Positions 36,329 through 45,983 of a stretch of DNA of 64,000 bases are shown one piece after another. The translations under genes and the position numbers were made by a program. The notes beneath the pieces are model-generated. The model saw only the letters and a list, made by a program, of their open reading frames with translations. It was not told the DNA's origin and searched no databases. Numbering within the stretch: the first letter of the stretch is position 1; each line of letters starts with the position of its first letter. This stretch comes from Pirellulales bacterium (GTDB taxonomy: Bacteria > Planctomycetota > Planctomycetia > Pirellulales > Pirellulaceae). The DNA is taken from NCBI GenBank assembly GCA_022451045.1, contig JAKUOW010000004.1, positions 1 through 64,000 of the forward strand. Direction: 5' to 3'.

Positions 36329-39300
36329 TTAGTTTTGTTCGTCGGCCCAGTTATCTAGTTGGGTGCAGATGTCATCAAAACTAATGAATTGCGGTGGAAC
36401 GGCACTCTTTAAATCCAGTTCTCCGAGCCGCCATCCGAATGGGCTTCGAAGTATCTCGACTTCCTCTTCTAAGGCGAGGAGCCATTCAGGGACATCGACA
36501 CCAGAGCCACTGGGTGATTGCAGGAATTTTTCGGTTTCAGTTTTGAGTTTTTCAAATGCAGCTTTAACTGTTTCCGGATCCGATTCTGCATCGTTGATAG
36601 ATGGTTTAACCAGTGACCTCATGAAATCAATGGCCATCGGTTGGACAAATCTTTCACTAAGTCTATCGCAAACGGACTGCATGCGCATTGAATAACGAGA
36701 TTGGAGATCGTTTAACTTGTTCTCGAACGAGTCAGCTTCATCGCTGATTCGATCTGCTAAGCCGTTTCTCCATGTTTCAGCAGCATGTTCACGTTCGTGT
36801 GAAACGAGAATCTTATGGGCAAGAATTACTGGGCGGAGATTCCAACAAATGCGGTCGTACTTCGCACGTAGTCGAATGAAGTCCAGCAGCATATATAGCT
36901 TGTCACCCTGATCACTTTGCGTTGTCGTCCCGTTGTAGTCGCGGTACTCATGATAGTTTTCAACGATCGACTCGAGAATCAAGTCGAGGTATTTCGCAGC
37001 ATCCGCGACATTGATTGTTCCGTTTTCCAAATCATCCAGCAGCTTCAGGGATACGTAACCATCAGCCTGAAGTGAGTCGAGCCATTGCGGCACACCCTGA
37101 AGCAAGATACCGCGTATATTGCCCATCGCGAGAAAGTGTTGGGTGAACAACTCCTCGCCATAGTCTTTGATGAATTGAATGATTGAGTCCCAATTGTTTG
37201 GGTCGGATACGATTTCAAGTCGCGATAACTGCAACGTCTGGCTATGAGAAAGCCAGCTTACCAATAGCGCCTCAGTGACTTTCTCAAGCGTACGGACGAG
37301 TTCTTCTTCAATGACATCGAGAGTCTCTTCGTCGGTGGAATTGCTGATCATGTCAGCTGAATTCTCGATAAGATATTCAACAAGTGACTGATAGCCGATC
37401 GAAAAGAGAGTATCAAATTCTGTTACCGCACCCGGGCCCACCGGGTGGTTTCGTTCCATATCTCTGGCGATTTCAATCAAATCGCATGTTTCCCAAACTA
37501 GGCCAAGACGTGGCAGCCAACGCAACAGGTCGGTAATAACATGTTGCCTGATTCTACTGGTCGCGATTTTTTGCGGACTTCCGCCCCGATTTAGTCGGAC
37601 GTAAAGTAACGGGCATTGTAATAGCCCGTTCTTAAAAAGTGACCAATGTTCGCGAACGGCATTTGTGTCTCCGGCGAGCACGGCGGCAAACACCCTTTGA
37701 GTTAGCCCATCTAATTCGAGGATCGCCCCAGCCGGCGGTTGTTCCTTACCCAAAAGATGGTCCAGAAACAGTGAGGTGGCCTGCAATAGACGGCTGGTGT
37801 TTCCGATTTCGACCATACTGGAAATAATTCTTTCCAGTAGAGAGTCGAGTGTCACTCGGAGTCGATCGTATTCGATCATGGACTCATGATCGGCTTGTGG
37901 CTCAGCGACTTCATAGGATCGGACAAATTGAACCAGATCGTTCAGTTGGGTTTCAAATGAAGCTGTATGAGCAGTCCACTGGCGAACGGAATTCACCGTA
38001 TCTTCTATCAAGTCAGTTGGTGCATCATCCAGTTTATGGATCACCTTACATTGGTTAAGAACAGCGTTAGACCAGAGATTGGCGACCGTATCCAAAAAAG
38101 TCAGGCGAGCGTCAATGAAGTCGCCGGCACGTATCAACTCATCCTGATCGGAGTTGTTGTTTTCAAAAATACTGCCATCGATTCCGTCATCTGTCGTGTC
38201 ACGATAAGTGAAGTGTTCATATGCGGCGCCGTACAAGTCGTCGTCGAGAGTGTCATCTTGATTCTCGACTTCTTCCTGAACCCACTCATGCTCAATTAGG
38301 AATTCCGGCACACGCCAGAGCTCTTCAGCATTCGCTTCAAGAAAATCAAAGAATTTACGAATTCGCGTCCATTGTTTTGACGCCAATTCGGCATCTAGTT
38401 TTTCATCCGAGACGTTTCTCGCTTCGTCGAGCCATCGCCTTGCCAACAGATAGAAAGAGCTCTCACTTTGTTCCAACGGGATATCTTCAGAGCGGCTGAG
38501 CCAGTGTACAAGCAACGCCATTGAGGCGATGAGGTCTTTCTTTCTGATCAACGTGTGGATGACAAGTGAATAGGCTTTCGGGGAGTCAAACGAGTCAGCA
38601 AATGGAGCCCAAAAACCGATATTTCCAGCAGCAGCCCCATCCTGTTGCCAGGCATTGAGGGCAGCTGCCACTCGGCTTGATGCCGTATAAAGCTGTTGTG
38701 GATCTGACGCTGAAACACTTGAAACAGTATGTGCAGCAAACTGTCTCCACCACTTGGAAGTTTTCTGAAAGGCACTTTCTGTGGATGCCACTAGTTCATG
38801 ATTGTTTGTTGCAGATGCCTCACTCCAAATCCTGGCGAGAAGTGCAAATAGCTGTTCGACCATGACGATCAACTCATCTGCACGATGATCATGAGAGCTG
38901 TTCTCTAATGCAGGGAAGAGGCTAAAGTTTGCATCAAAGCCCAGGATGTTCCATGGGTCAATGAGGCTACCATGCTCTATACCATCAAGAATTAACTGGT
39001 AGATCTGTTTTGCATTTTCAGATGCGCGTTCCAATTCGTCTGTTTCGAGACATTTTGCGGAGTCGTCCAGCAGACACGCGATTTTACAACGCGTGCGAGC
39101 GGAAGAAACTTTGACGAATTCAACTTGCTTCTGTGCAGCATCGTGTTGGCCGATGAACGCGAAGACCTGAGCTAGATGGACATGTTCAAGTTGCTGGGCC
39201 TTGGTCTTGGTTAGACATGCATTCAACTCCTGCCGTGCAGCGCCAAATGGTTGCAATCTCTCGGCGGCCTCTCGTTTAAGACGGTCGACATGTGGTGACG

Positions 39301-40300
39301 ACAAACGTTCGATGAGTGAATGATAAAAATCGTCACGGTAGCTCGCGATGTATGGCATCAGTTTGGAGAGCGTCGTTTCAGAAGCATGGCAGTCAGGGCT
39401 GTTTCCGCTAATTCCGCTTGCCATCAGAATCGTGCCCGCTAAAACCGCTGCGCCTTCTAATAGCGCTTCCTGGTACTCCATGTCGCGCGATTCGTTGACT
39501 CGCTTTAGGACGGCATCAAGCGTTACTTTTTGGATAACGAATCGATCATAGAATCCACCGGAATTAATCTGGTTTGGATCCCACATTCCGAATTGATGAT
39601 TGGGCCGCTTGTTGGACGGATGATCAAAGTCGTAGCTTCTTGGATCGTATGCCAGTTCATCCAGTGTATTAATGTCGAAAAACGCTCTACGTAAAATCGA
39701 CTCATTGGTATCTTTCAACAAGTCAATGGTGAGTTCAATCAGTTCCTGAAATGGACCGCTGCACACACCGGCGTTCGCAATGTACAACGGTACAGGCCTG
39801 ATTTTTTCATGTGGATATGGTTCGTGCCTATGAGTTTCAAGAGTCGCAATTGGTCGATAACCAACAAAGTCATTCAGGTAGTGAACCGCCTGATCCGCAA
39901 CGACCGGATTTTCCCATTCATCTTGTAGCTTCAATACCACATCAAACACGCGTCCAATAAAAAACGTGTTTATAGTTTCGTTCACGTCGTGAGCGTTGAG
40001 CACTTGCTGATGAAATGTCAGAAAGCTGGGAATCACGTGTGAGAAAACAAGTTCGACTGCTGTTCTCGCCTGATTAGAGCTCGACAGTACGCCACTGCTG
40101 CCGTTGAGTTCATCTAAGGCAGACAACATCGCACTTTGCATCGATATGTAAAGTAGATCACCGTCTTGTTTAATGGATTCATCGACGGTTCTTAGATTGC
40201 TATAGAACGCCGCATCATGGCTGCCCGATGAGAAATTGATATATCCTAACACCTGTTCAAAGGCGTTTTTTTCTCCAGAACTTAGTTCCGAGAACTTCAT
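36329..40300 (-). CDS. Large orphan protein of 1323 residues, unknown function
   Basis: This is a very long, apparently soluble protein. No signal peptide, membrane helix, nucleotide-binding motif or protease motif is visible. Composition suggests almost all-helical structure, with many Leu/Glu/Ala-rich stretches and few Gly or Pro. The most distinctive block is near residues 150-260: RPVPLYIANAGVCSGPFQEL, then DFDHPSNKRPNHQFG and WDPNQINSGGFYDRFVI. This block has the look of a strongly conserved motif. An acidic stretch (EEVENQDDTLDDDLYGAAYE) lies in the middle. I believe similar large proteins occur in other planctomycetes, but no function is known to me. It may be a scaffold. It is encoded divergently from the PQQ-propeller protein. 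Confidence 0.85.
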   Translation of the reverse strand: MKFSELSSGEKNAFEQVLGYINFSSGSHDAAFYSNLRTVDESIKQDGDLLYISMQSAMLSALDELNGSSGVLSSSNQARTAVELVFSHVIPSFLTFHQQVLNAHDVNETINTFFIGRVFDVVLKLQDEWENPVVADQAVHYLNDFVGYRPIATLETHRHEPYPHEKIRPVPLYIANAGVCSGPFQELIELTIDLLKDTNESILRRAFFDINTLDELAYDPRSYDFDHPSNKRPNHQFGMWDPNQINSGGFYDRFVIQKVTLDAVLKRVNESRDMEYQEALLEGAAVLAGTILMASGISGNSPDCHASETTLSKLMPYIASYRDDFYHSLIERLSSPHVDRLKREAAERLQPFGAARQELNACLTKTKAQQLEHVHLAQVFAFIGQHDAAQKQVEFVKVSSARTRCKIACLLDDSAKCLETDELERASENAKQIYQLILDGIEHGSLIDPWNILGFDANFSLFPALENSSHDHRADELIVMVEQLFALLARIWSEASATNNHELVASTESAFQKTSKWWRQFAAHTVSSVSASDPQQLYTASSRVAAALNAWQQDGAAAGNIGFWAPFADSFDSPKAYSLVIHTLIRKKDLIASMALLVHWLSRSEDIPLEQSESSFYLLARRWLDEARNVSDEKLDAELASKQWTRIRKFFDFLEANAEELWRVPEFLIEHEWVQEEVENQDDTLDDDLYGAAYEHFTYRDTTDDGIDGSIFENNNSDQDELIRAGDFIDARLTFLDTVANLWSNAVLNQCKVIHKLDDAPTDLIEDTVNSVRQWTAHTASFETQLNDLVQFVRSYEVAEPQADHESMIEYDRLRVTLDSLLERIISSMVEIGNTSRLLQATSLFLDHLLGKEQPPAGAILELDGLTQRVFAAVLAGDTNAVREHWSLFKNGLLQCPLLYVRLNRGGSPQKIATSRIRQHVITDLLRWLPRLGLVWETCDLIEIARDMERNHPVGPGAVTEFDTLFSIGYQSLVEYLIENSADMISNSTDEETLDVIEEELVRTLEKVTEALLVSWLSHSQTLQLSRLEIVSDPNNWDSIIQFIKDYGEELFTQHFLAMGNIRGILLQGVPQWLDSLQADGYVSLKLLDDLENGTINVADAAKYLDLILESIVENYHEYRDYNGTTTQSDQGDKLYMLLDFIRLRAKYDRICWNLRPVILAHKILVSHEREHAAETWRNGLADRISDEADSFENKLNDLQSRYSMRMQSVCDRLSERFVQPMAIDFMRSLVKPSINDAESDPETVKAAFEKLKTETEKFLQSPSGSGVDVPEWLLALEEEVEILRSPFGWRLGELDLKSAVPPQFISFDDICTQLDNWADEQN

Positions 40301-40742
40301 AGGACAGTATCACTCGGTAATGTCGATTTCCACCTGCTGGGCGACACATCAGCATTGAGATATTTCAACGGTGTCTGACGCTTGCTCGTAACGTGCAATC
40401 CTCACAGGTCATTCATTCGGTTTTGGCTGCACAACCTGTTTTTAATGTATTACTGGAATTAGTTACGGTCTACGGGGGGCAGCCGGAGTGTGGAGATGCA
40501 TTTGCTCTTATATAAGTCGGATTTAGTGTTCATTAAAAAACGAGATTAAACCCTCACTTCTCCATGCATACGTCATAATTTCTGGTGTTATGCCCGTTTA
40601 GAGTCTCATGATTCTATGGCACTTAGTGACACACAACTTTGTTTGTCTTTGCGAGTCTAAGGTATATGATGACCTTATGTGGATCATGTACTTTTGGTAT
40701 TTACATACTTCCGCCACTTCAAAATAAGTCGTAGGCAAAATC
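40301..40742. other. Divergent intergenic region
   Basis: About 440 bases separate the 1323-residue orphan (minus) from the PQQ-propeller gene (plus). A plausible promoter for the plus gene lies at 40643-40670 and is listed separately. A short GC-rich patch (GGTCTACGGGGGGCAGCCGG, near 40469) stands out from AT-rich surroundings. No ORF or RNA gene is supported. Confidence 0.4.
40643..40670 (+). promoter_or_regulatory. Putative sigma70-type promoter
   Basis: TTGTCT (40643-40648) and TATGAT (40665-40670) are spaced by 16 bases, close to TTGACA-17-TATAAT. The site is 72 bases upstream of the start of the PQQ-propeller gene. It was found by eye in an AT-rich region, where chance matches are common, so the call is weak. 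Confidence 0.4.
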
Positions 40743-42419
40743 ATGCGAAAGCTCTTTATTGTTGCCCTGTTTCTCGTTGCCCAGATCTTGGTCGCGACAT
40801 CCGCCGCAAATGCACAGTTTGCACGTAAAGGGCTGATTGATCGTAATGCAGCACGTAATGTTGGATTGGAACGTACCTGGCATTTGCAGGTACCTATGAA
40901 TCCATATGCAAGTGAGATAAAGGATGTCTATGTGCACGTAAGTACGCAGCAGGCTCGCTGGGTTTATGAGGTTCAGCAAGGTCCCAAATCATGGTTCTTT
41001 GCAGACGATCAACTTGATCGGTTTGGGCGGCCCATCGGTAAGAAAGCAGCTGAGATTCTGGCTGCTAATAAGAAAGCCGAGTTAGGCGACGCAGAGATTG
41101 TTGAACATGGTGTACCGACCGTACGTATCGCGCTGCTCACTAATCGAGGCGATGTCACACTAGTTGATGGCGAGACTGGTGCTGTTTTGTGGACGAAAAC
41201 GGTTGGTAACCCGCGACACGCAGCTGTAGGTGTTTGCACGAATGATGAACTGACCGTCGTGCTTACAGGGCTGCGCATGTATGTGATTCGCAATTCAGAT
41301 GGTCATGTAATTACCGAGAAGATTACCAAGGGAGTTGCAGGTGCTAGCCCAGTGATCACCGAGCGTCGAACAGCACTAACATTTAACTACGAAGCAAACC
41401 GGGATGGCGAGAATTCCTATTCAATGATTTATGTTCCAACGATTGAAAATCGGATGGATCTATACGATCTGGATAAGGAAATTAAAACCGGTGGACCCGA
41501 CGCATTGGCTTCCTATCCAAAAGGTCTACCTGGATTTGGCCGTGGTCTGATGCAACCAACGCTTGGCTCTACGTCGGTTGCATGGCCTACCGATCAAGGC
41601 ATCGTATATGTCGCAAATCTTGTAACAAATAATGTGGATCGTCAGCTTAGGACGCTCGGTACTATCACTTCACCGGTGGCTTATATCCCAGGCGTAAGAA
41701 GGTTCTTAACGGCTTCAAGTGATGGTTACGTATATTGCTTTAGAGAAGATGATCCCGATGACATGTGGCGAAGTAGCATTGGTGAACCAATTTATCGCGA
41801 ACCAATTCTTGTAGATGGTAATGCGTATGTAGTTACACGTGGTCACAAGTTGCATCAACTGGATCTGTCGACAGGCGCTGAAAAGTGGATCGTACCAAAT
41901 GTAGAACGGGTAATCTCAATCAGCGACAACCGCATTTACTGCGTTCAGGTTGGCGGTAATCTGATGGTACTGGATGAAAATCAGGGTACACCTCTGCGTA
42001 CAGTTCCGATGCAGTCTGTCGACTTTACTTTTCTGAATACGATGACTGATCGGATGTATATCGGAACCAAAGATGGATTGCTTCAGTGTGTACGTGAACT
42101 GAATCAGACTTTTCCGGTTGTTCATACCAAGGCATCAGAATCTGCTGTCGCCGACGCCGCTGCGGCTGATGCCAATGCAGCAGATGATCAGCCAAAAGAA
42201 AATCCATTTGCACCGAAGCCAGCCCCAATGCCAAACGCTGGTAATGCAAATCCATTTGGAAAGCCTGCCAACAATAATAACGGCGGCGGTAATGCCAATC
42301 CGTTCGGGCCGCCTGCTAATGGCGGCGGCAATGCAGGTGGCAATAACGCAAATCCGTTTGGGCAACCTGCGAACGGTGGTGCTAAACCAGGTGCCAACCC
42401 ATTTGCTCCTCCTAAATAG
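40743..42419 (+). CDS. Secreted PQQ-type beta-propeller protein with NPF-repeat tail
   Basis: The 558-residue protein starts with a signal peptide (MRKLFIVALFLVAQILVATSAANA). Residues about 90-450 form a PQQ/WD40-like propeller, seen in repeated blades such as DGETGAVLWTKTVG, SSDGYVYCFREDDPDDMWR, STGAEKWIVPN and YIGTKDGLLQCVREL. No catalytic dehydrogenase residues are evident, so it is likely a binding or scaffold propeller. The tail (about 470-558) is low complexity, rich in Asn, Gly, Pro and Ala, with the tripeptide NPF five times (ENPFAPKP, ANPFGKPA, ANPFGPPA, ANPFGQPA, ANPFAPPK). It should lie outside the cytoplasmic membrane. A plausible promoter is upstream. Function is unknown. Confidence 0.85.
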   Translation: MRKLFIVALFLVAQILVATSAANAQFARKGLIDRNAARNVGLERTWHLQVPMNPYASEIKDVYVHVSTQQARWVYEVQQGPKSWFFADDQLDRFGRPIGKKAAEILAANKKAELGDAEIVEHGVPTVRIALLTNRGDVTLVDGETGAVLWTKTVGNPRHAAVGVCTNDELTVVLTGLRMYVIRNSDGHVITEKITKGVAGASPVITERRTALTFNYEANRDGENSYSMIYVPTIENRMDLYDLDKEIKTGGPDALASYPKGLPGFGRGLMQPTLGSTSVAWPTDQGIVYVANLVTNNVDRQLRTLGTITSPVAYIPGVRRFLTASSDGYVYCFREDDPDDMWRSSIGEPIYREPILVDGNAYVVTRGHKLHQLDLSTGAEKWIVPNVERVISISDNRIYCVQVGGNLMVLDENQGTPLRTVPMQSVDFTFLNTMTDRMYIGTKDGLLQCVRELNQTFPVVHTKASESAVADAAAADANAADDQPKENPFAPKPAPMPNAGNANPFGKPANNNNGGGNANPFGPPANGGGNAGGNNANPFGQPANGGAKPGANPFAPPK

Positions 42420-42619
42420 TGCACGCGTCTAAATACCAGTGACAAAACAATTCTGCTAGATGCGGAATTGCTCTATTTGATTGATGCCGTCTGATTAACA
42501 GACCTCGTGAAAACCGTTATTCTGTTAGCTGTTTACGGCAGGTGTTAGTAGTTTACTTATTCACTAATAACCAGCTTGCGATCAATGCAGGATTTTAAGA
42601 GCAAGGGTTTGTCACAACC

Positions 42620-44215
42620 ATGAGTTCACCACCAGTTAAACGAGCACTGATTAGTGTTAGCGACAAAGAAGGACTTTCAGAATTCGCAGCCGGATTGGTA
42701 GAGGTTGGCGTGGAAATCTATAGCACCGGTGGTACGCGACGCCATCTGGAAGAATCCGGGCTTTCCATCAAGGATGTTGCGGAGTACACCGGGTTTCCCG
42801 AAATGATGGATGGTCGCGTTAAGACACTCCACCCGCGAATATTTGCTGGGCTACTTTGCAGATTTGATCGAGAAGACGATATGCAGTCGCTCGCTGAACA
42901 TGACATCAGTACATTCGAGTTAATCGTTGTGAATCTGTATCCTTTCCAGCAGACTATCGCACGCGAAGGTGTAACCCAGGCTGAAGCGATCGAGCAAATT
43001 GATATCGGTGGCCCTAGCCTTGTACGTGCTGCCGCAAAGAATCATAAGTTTGTAAATATCGTGACCGACAAAGGCCAGTACGACCGCGTGCTCTCAGAGA
43101 TCAAGGACAATGGCACTACTTCGTTTGAAACACGTTTTGCATTGGCCAGCGATGCTTTTGCAATGACGGCTGATTACGATGCTGCTATCTCGAATTACTT
43201 CATTAGTAAAAGCGGTACTGCGGAGTCATCGGTAGAGAGTAGTGATGATGCTTTTGCTGATACGATTTCTGTTGAACTGAAACGATCCGCGGTCTTACGA
43301 TACGGAGAGAACCCACATCAAAAAGCAGCTGTGTACGAACAGCTTGGTATTTCAGGACCAAGTCTTGTGCGAGCTAAACAGCTTAATGGTAAGGAACTTT
43401 CATATAACAATTTGTTGGATTTGGACGCTGCATATAACATTGCGCAATCTTACACCGACCCCGCCGTCTCGGTCATTAAACATAATAATCCTTGCGGAGC
43501 AGCGGTCGCTGACAACATTGCTGAGGCCACCAAAAATGCAATGGCAGGTGATCCGCTTAGCGCATTTGGCTCAGTGCTTGGGTTTAATCAGCAAGTAGAT
43601 GAAGCAGCGGCTGAAGTGCTGGCAGAACCAGGTTTGTTCATCGAAGCGATCGCAGCCCCTTCCTTTAGTAGTGCTGCGGTAGAGATTCTTACCACGCGTC
43701 CAAAATGGAAAGCAAATGTACGATTAATGGAAATGGGAGATGGCCGACTGTCTGCTGGTGATGGGCAATTGAGGCAAATTGCCGGCGCACTGCTGCTACA
43801 GGACGGTGATACACTTGCCGATGCTTATGACGAATGGCAAGTTGTTACGGAAGCACAACTGGATGAATCTCTCGAGGGTGAACTACGCTTTGCCTGGCAA
43901 ATCGTCCGGCACATTAAGTCCAATGCCATTGCAATCTGTCGCAATCGATCTCTTGTGGGCGCAGGGGCTGGCCAAATGAGCCGGGTGGATTCGGTTGAAA
44001 TCTCCATTCGTAAGGCCGGCGATCGGGTGCAAGGTGCCGTGTTGTCGTCAGATGCATTCTTTCCCTTTCCCGATTCCATCCATGCCGCAGCCGATGCTGG
44101 TATTGCAGCAATCATCCAGCCCGGTGGTTCGAGAAGAGATGATGAAGTGATTGCAGCTTGTAACGAACGTGGTATTCCAATGGTATTCACCGGACGACGC
44201 CACTTTAAACACTAG
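42620..44215 (+). CDS. purH: Bifunctional AICAR formyltransferase / IMP cyclohydrolase
   Basis: PurH performs the last two steps of IMP synthesis. Residues about 1-195 are the cyclohydrolase (MGS-like) domain, with ALISVSDKEGL, STGGTRRHLEESG, FPEMMDGRVKTLHPRI and IDIGGPSLVRAAAKNH. The formyltransferase part shows LRYGENPHQKAAVYEQ, KELSYNNLLDLDAAYN, VIKHNNPCGAA (catalytic Lys-His) and IQPGGSRRDDEVI. The 531-residue length is normal. It may be transcribed with the Cys-rich orphan and trpC, which follow closely on the same strand. Confidence 0.98.
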   Translation: MSSPPVKRALISVSDKEGLSEFAAGLVEVGVEIYSTGGTRRHLEESGLSIKDVAEYTGFPEMMDGRVKTLHPRIFAGLLCRFDREDDMQSLAEHDISTFELIVVNLYPFQQTIAREGVTQAEAIEQIDIGGPSLVRAAAKNHKFVNIVTDKGQYDRVLSEIKDNGTTSFETRFALASDAFAMTADYDAAISNYFISKSGTAESSVESSDDAFADTISVELKRSAVLRYGENPHQKAAVYEQLGISGPSLVRAKQLNGKELSYNNLLDLDAAYNIAQSYTDPAVSVIKHNNPCGAAVADNIAEATKNAMAGDPLSAFGSVLGFNQQVDEAAAEVLAEPGLFIEAIAAPSFSSAAVEILTTRPKWKANVRLMEMGDGRLSAGDGQLRQIAGALLLQDGDTLADAYDEWQVVTEAQLDESLEGELRFAWQIVRHIKSNAIAICRNRSLVGAGAGQMSRVDSVEISIRKAGDRVQGAVLSSDAFFPFPDSIHAAADAGIAAIIQPGGSRRDDEVIAACNERGIPMVFTGRRHFKH

Positions 44216-44243
44216 TCAATCTTCAGTTGAGTGACCGCGAATC

Positions 44244-45191
44244 ATGCCGGATAGAACACCTGGGTTTCTGGCGTGGAGTCTTCAGCGGCAATGTGAGTTG
44301 CGGGAATTTGATGGCTGGGATGATCCGCTGCAAATAGAGCGAGCGTTGCGTCCCGTGAGGGCGATCCGTAGGGCTCAGCTTGAATCGCGCATTGATGGTG
44401 ACATTTGCATCCAACCATTTTCTGAATTGGAATCTATCCAAATTACGGATGTGATGGGATTTCGAGTGAGTGAAGCCCTTGAGTTTTATGGTGGCGACGT
44501 ATCAGCGTCTTGTAACGCTTGTCCGGCCAATGCTTTTCTGTCTACCGATCCCGGAGCAATGGCAGGTTGTTATGGCTTTGTAACGGAAAACGGAATTGAT
44601 CCAGATGATTGGAGCGGGTCATCACCGATCGTGAAAAAAAGCATCTCAGAGCTCGCCCAGCCGTTCTTAGATCAACATTCACTAGAACGGTCAGAATTGG
44701 GGTTTTTCGAAACAGAACCATCTTGGCATGGACTCTGGATGAAACCCATTGGATCACATAAGCAATTGATGTTCCTTCGATTGGTACTGGAATCTGTACT
44801 TGAGTGTCAGCACCAGTTAGTTGGGTTTGTTCCTTCGTGTTGGCAGTATTTTCATCAGGCAATTAGCAATGCAATAAAGAACGACCTGATGTTACGCGTG
44901 GATGTGTATCCGTCTGGAGAAGTCGTCGAAAACAATTGGTTTGTAGATAGCCATTGTCCGCGATGTAAGATCTCAGATGGCAAATCAGAGGGCTCCCCAT
45001 TAAAGAACTGCACCGTGTGTGGGTATGATGGCACTAAGGAACCGAGGCGTAAGCGATTTGTAAGGGGTAAGAGACCCTATTGGGAGATCGTGAGGTTTCT
45101 TGGGATCGAGCAAACCAGAGAACTACTTAGTAGGTATAAAACGGAACGTGGTCTAATGACCGAATTCGTCGAATCAGAAGATGACAGCTGA
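44244..45191 (+). CDS. Cys-rich orphan with C-terminal zinc ribbon
   Basis: I do not recognise this 315-residue protein. Two Cys clusters are visible. One is near residues 92-111 (SCNACPANAF and then AGCYGF), which might bind metal or an Fe-S cluster. The other, near residues 238-262 (CPRC then CTVCGYDG), is a zinc-ribbon pair. A basic stretch EPRRKRFVRGKRPYWE follows it and might contact nucleic acid. There is no signal peptide or membrane helix. It starts 28 bases after purH and overlaps the trpC start by 11 bases, so it belongs to that transcript. The overlap with trpC suggests coupled translation. Confidence 0.75.
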   Translation: MPDRTPGFLAWSLQRQCELREFDGWDDPLQIERALRPVRAIRRAQLESRIDGDICIQPFSELESIQITDVMGFRVSEALEFYGGDVSASCNACPANAFLSTDPGAMAGCYGFVTENGIDPDDWSGSSPIVKKSISELAQPFLDQHSLERSELGFFETEPSWHGLWMKPIGSHKQLMFLRLVLESVLECQHQLVGFVPSCWQYFHQAISNAIKNDLMLRVDVYPSGEVVENNWFVDSHCPRCKISDGKSEGSPLKNCTVCGYDGTKEPRRKRFVRGKRPYWEIVRFLGIEQTRELLSRYKTERGLMTEFVESEDDS

Positions 45192-45975
45192 AACAAACAT
45201 TTTGGATAAGATAGTTCAGAGGAAGCGACAGGAAATCGCTGAAGCGAAGGAGGCGATTTCCGAGGCGTACTTAGAGGAACGAATTCCCGATGCTCCGGCT
45301 CCACGTGATTTTTTCGAAGCCCTGGACCACTCCGGTGAAATTAGCCTGATAGCGGAAGTAAAGAAAGCTAGCCCATCGGCGGGGATTATTCGAGCAGACT
45401 TTGATCCGGTTAATATTGCACAGTGTTATGAGGCCAATGGGGCGCGATGTATAAGTGTCCTGACAGACCAATATTTTTTTCAAGGCAGCCTGGAGTTTCT
45501 GACTAGCGTCCGATCAAACGTTTCGATTCCAGTACTACGTAAAGATTTTATTCTGGATTCATACCAACTACTCGAAGCCCGTTGTGCTGGTGCTGATGCT
45601 GTTTTGTTGATTGCCGAATGCCTCACCGATTGTGATCTTCGAAAGTTGCACAATGAAACGTTGGAGTTGGGGATGACGCCATTGGTGGAGTTTTACGAAC
45701 CTGACAACTTGAGTCGTGTCCTCGAAGCAGGTGCCACGTTGGTTGGTGTTAATAATCGGGACCTCAAGACCTTCGTAACAGATTTAGAGCATACCGTACG
45801 CATGCGGCATCAAATCCCTGACGATGTATTACTGGTCGGCGAAAGTGGAATTCATGGGTACGATGACGCCGAGATGCTCCGATCCAATGGTGTAAATGCA
45901 ATGCTCGTCGGCGAACATTTAATGAGGCCAACAGATATCGGCGCGGCTGTACGCAGTTTGCTCGGTAAGGACTAA
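45181..45975 (+). CDS. trpC: Indole-3-glycerol phosphate synthase
   Basis: TrpC closes the indole ring in tryptophan synthesis. The 264-residue TIM barrel shows ILDKIVQRKRQEIAEAK at the start, then LIAEVKKASPSAGIIR (catalytic Lys), CISVLTDQYFFQGSLEFL, PVLRKDFILDSYQL (catalytic Lys), ADAVLLIAECL, GVNNRDLKTF (Asn) and VGESGIHGYDD (Glu, Ser). All are family marks. Its start lies inside the end of the Cys-rich orphan (11-base overlap). No other trp gene is in this window. Confidence 0.97.
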   Translation: MTAETNILDKIVQRKRQEIAEAKEAISEAYLEERIPDAPAPRDFFEALDHSGEISLIAEVKKASPSAGIIRADFDPVNIAQCYEANGARCISVLTDQYFFQGSLEFLTSVRSNVSIPVLRKDFILDSYQLLEARCAGADAVLLIAECLTDCDLRKLHNETLELGMTPLVEFYEPDNLSRVLEAGATLVGVNNRDLKTFVTDLEHTVRMRHQIPDDVLLVGESGIHGYDDAEMLRSNGVNAMLVGEHLMRPTDIGAAVRSLLGKD

Positions 45976-45983
45976 GCGGTAGA

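Noticed and set aside
42188-42445. 85-aa minus ORF rich in GLAPP repeats
   Set aside because: It is the reverse reading of the NPF-repeat tail and has no independent support.
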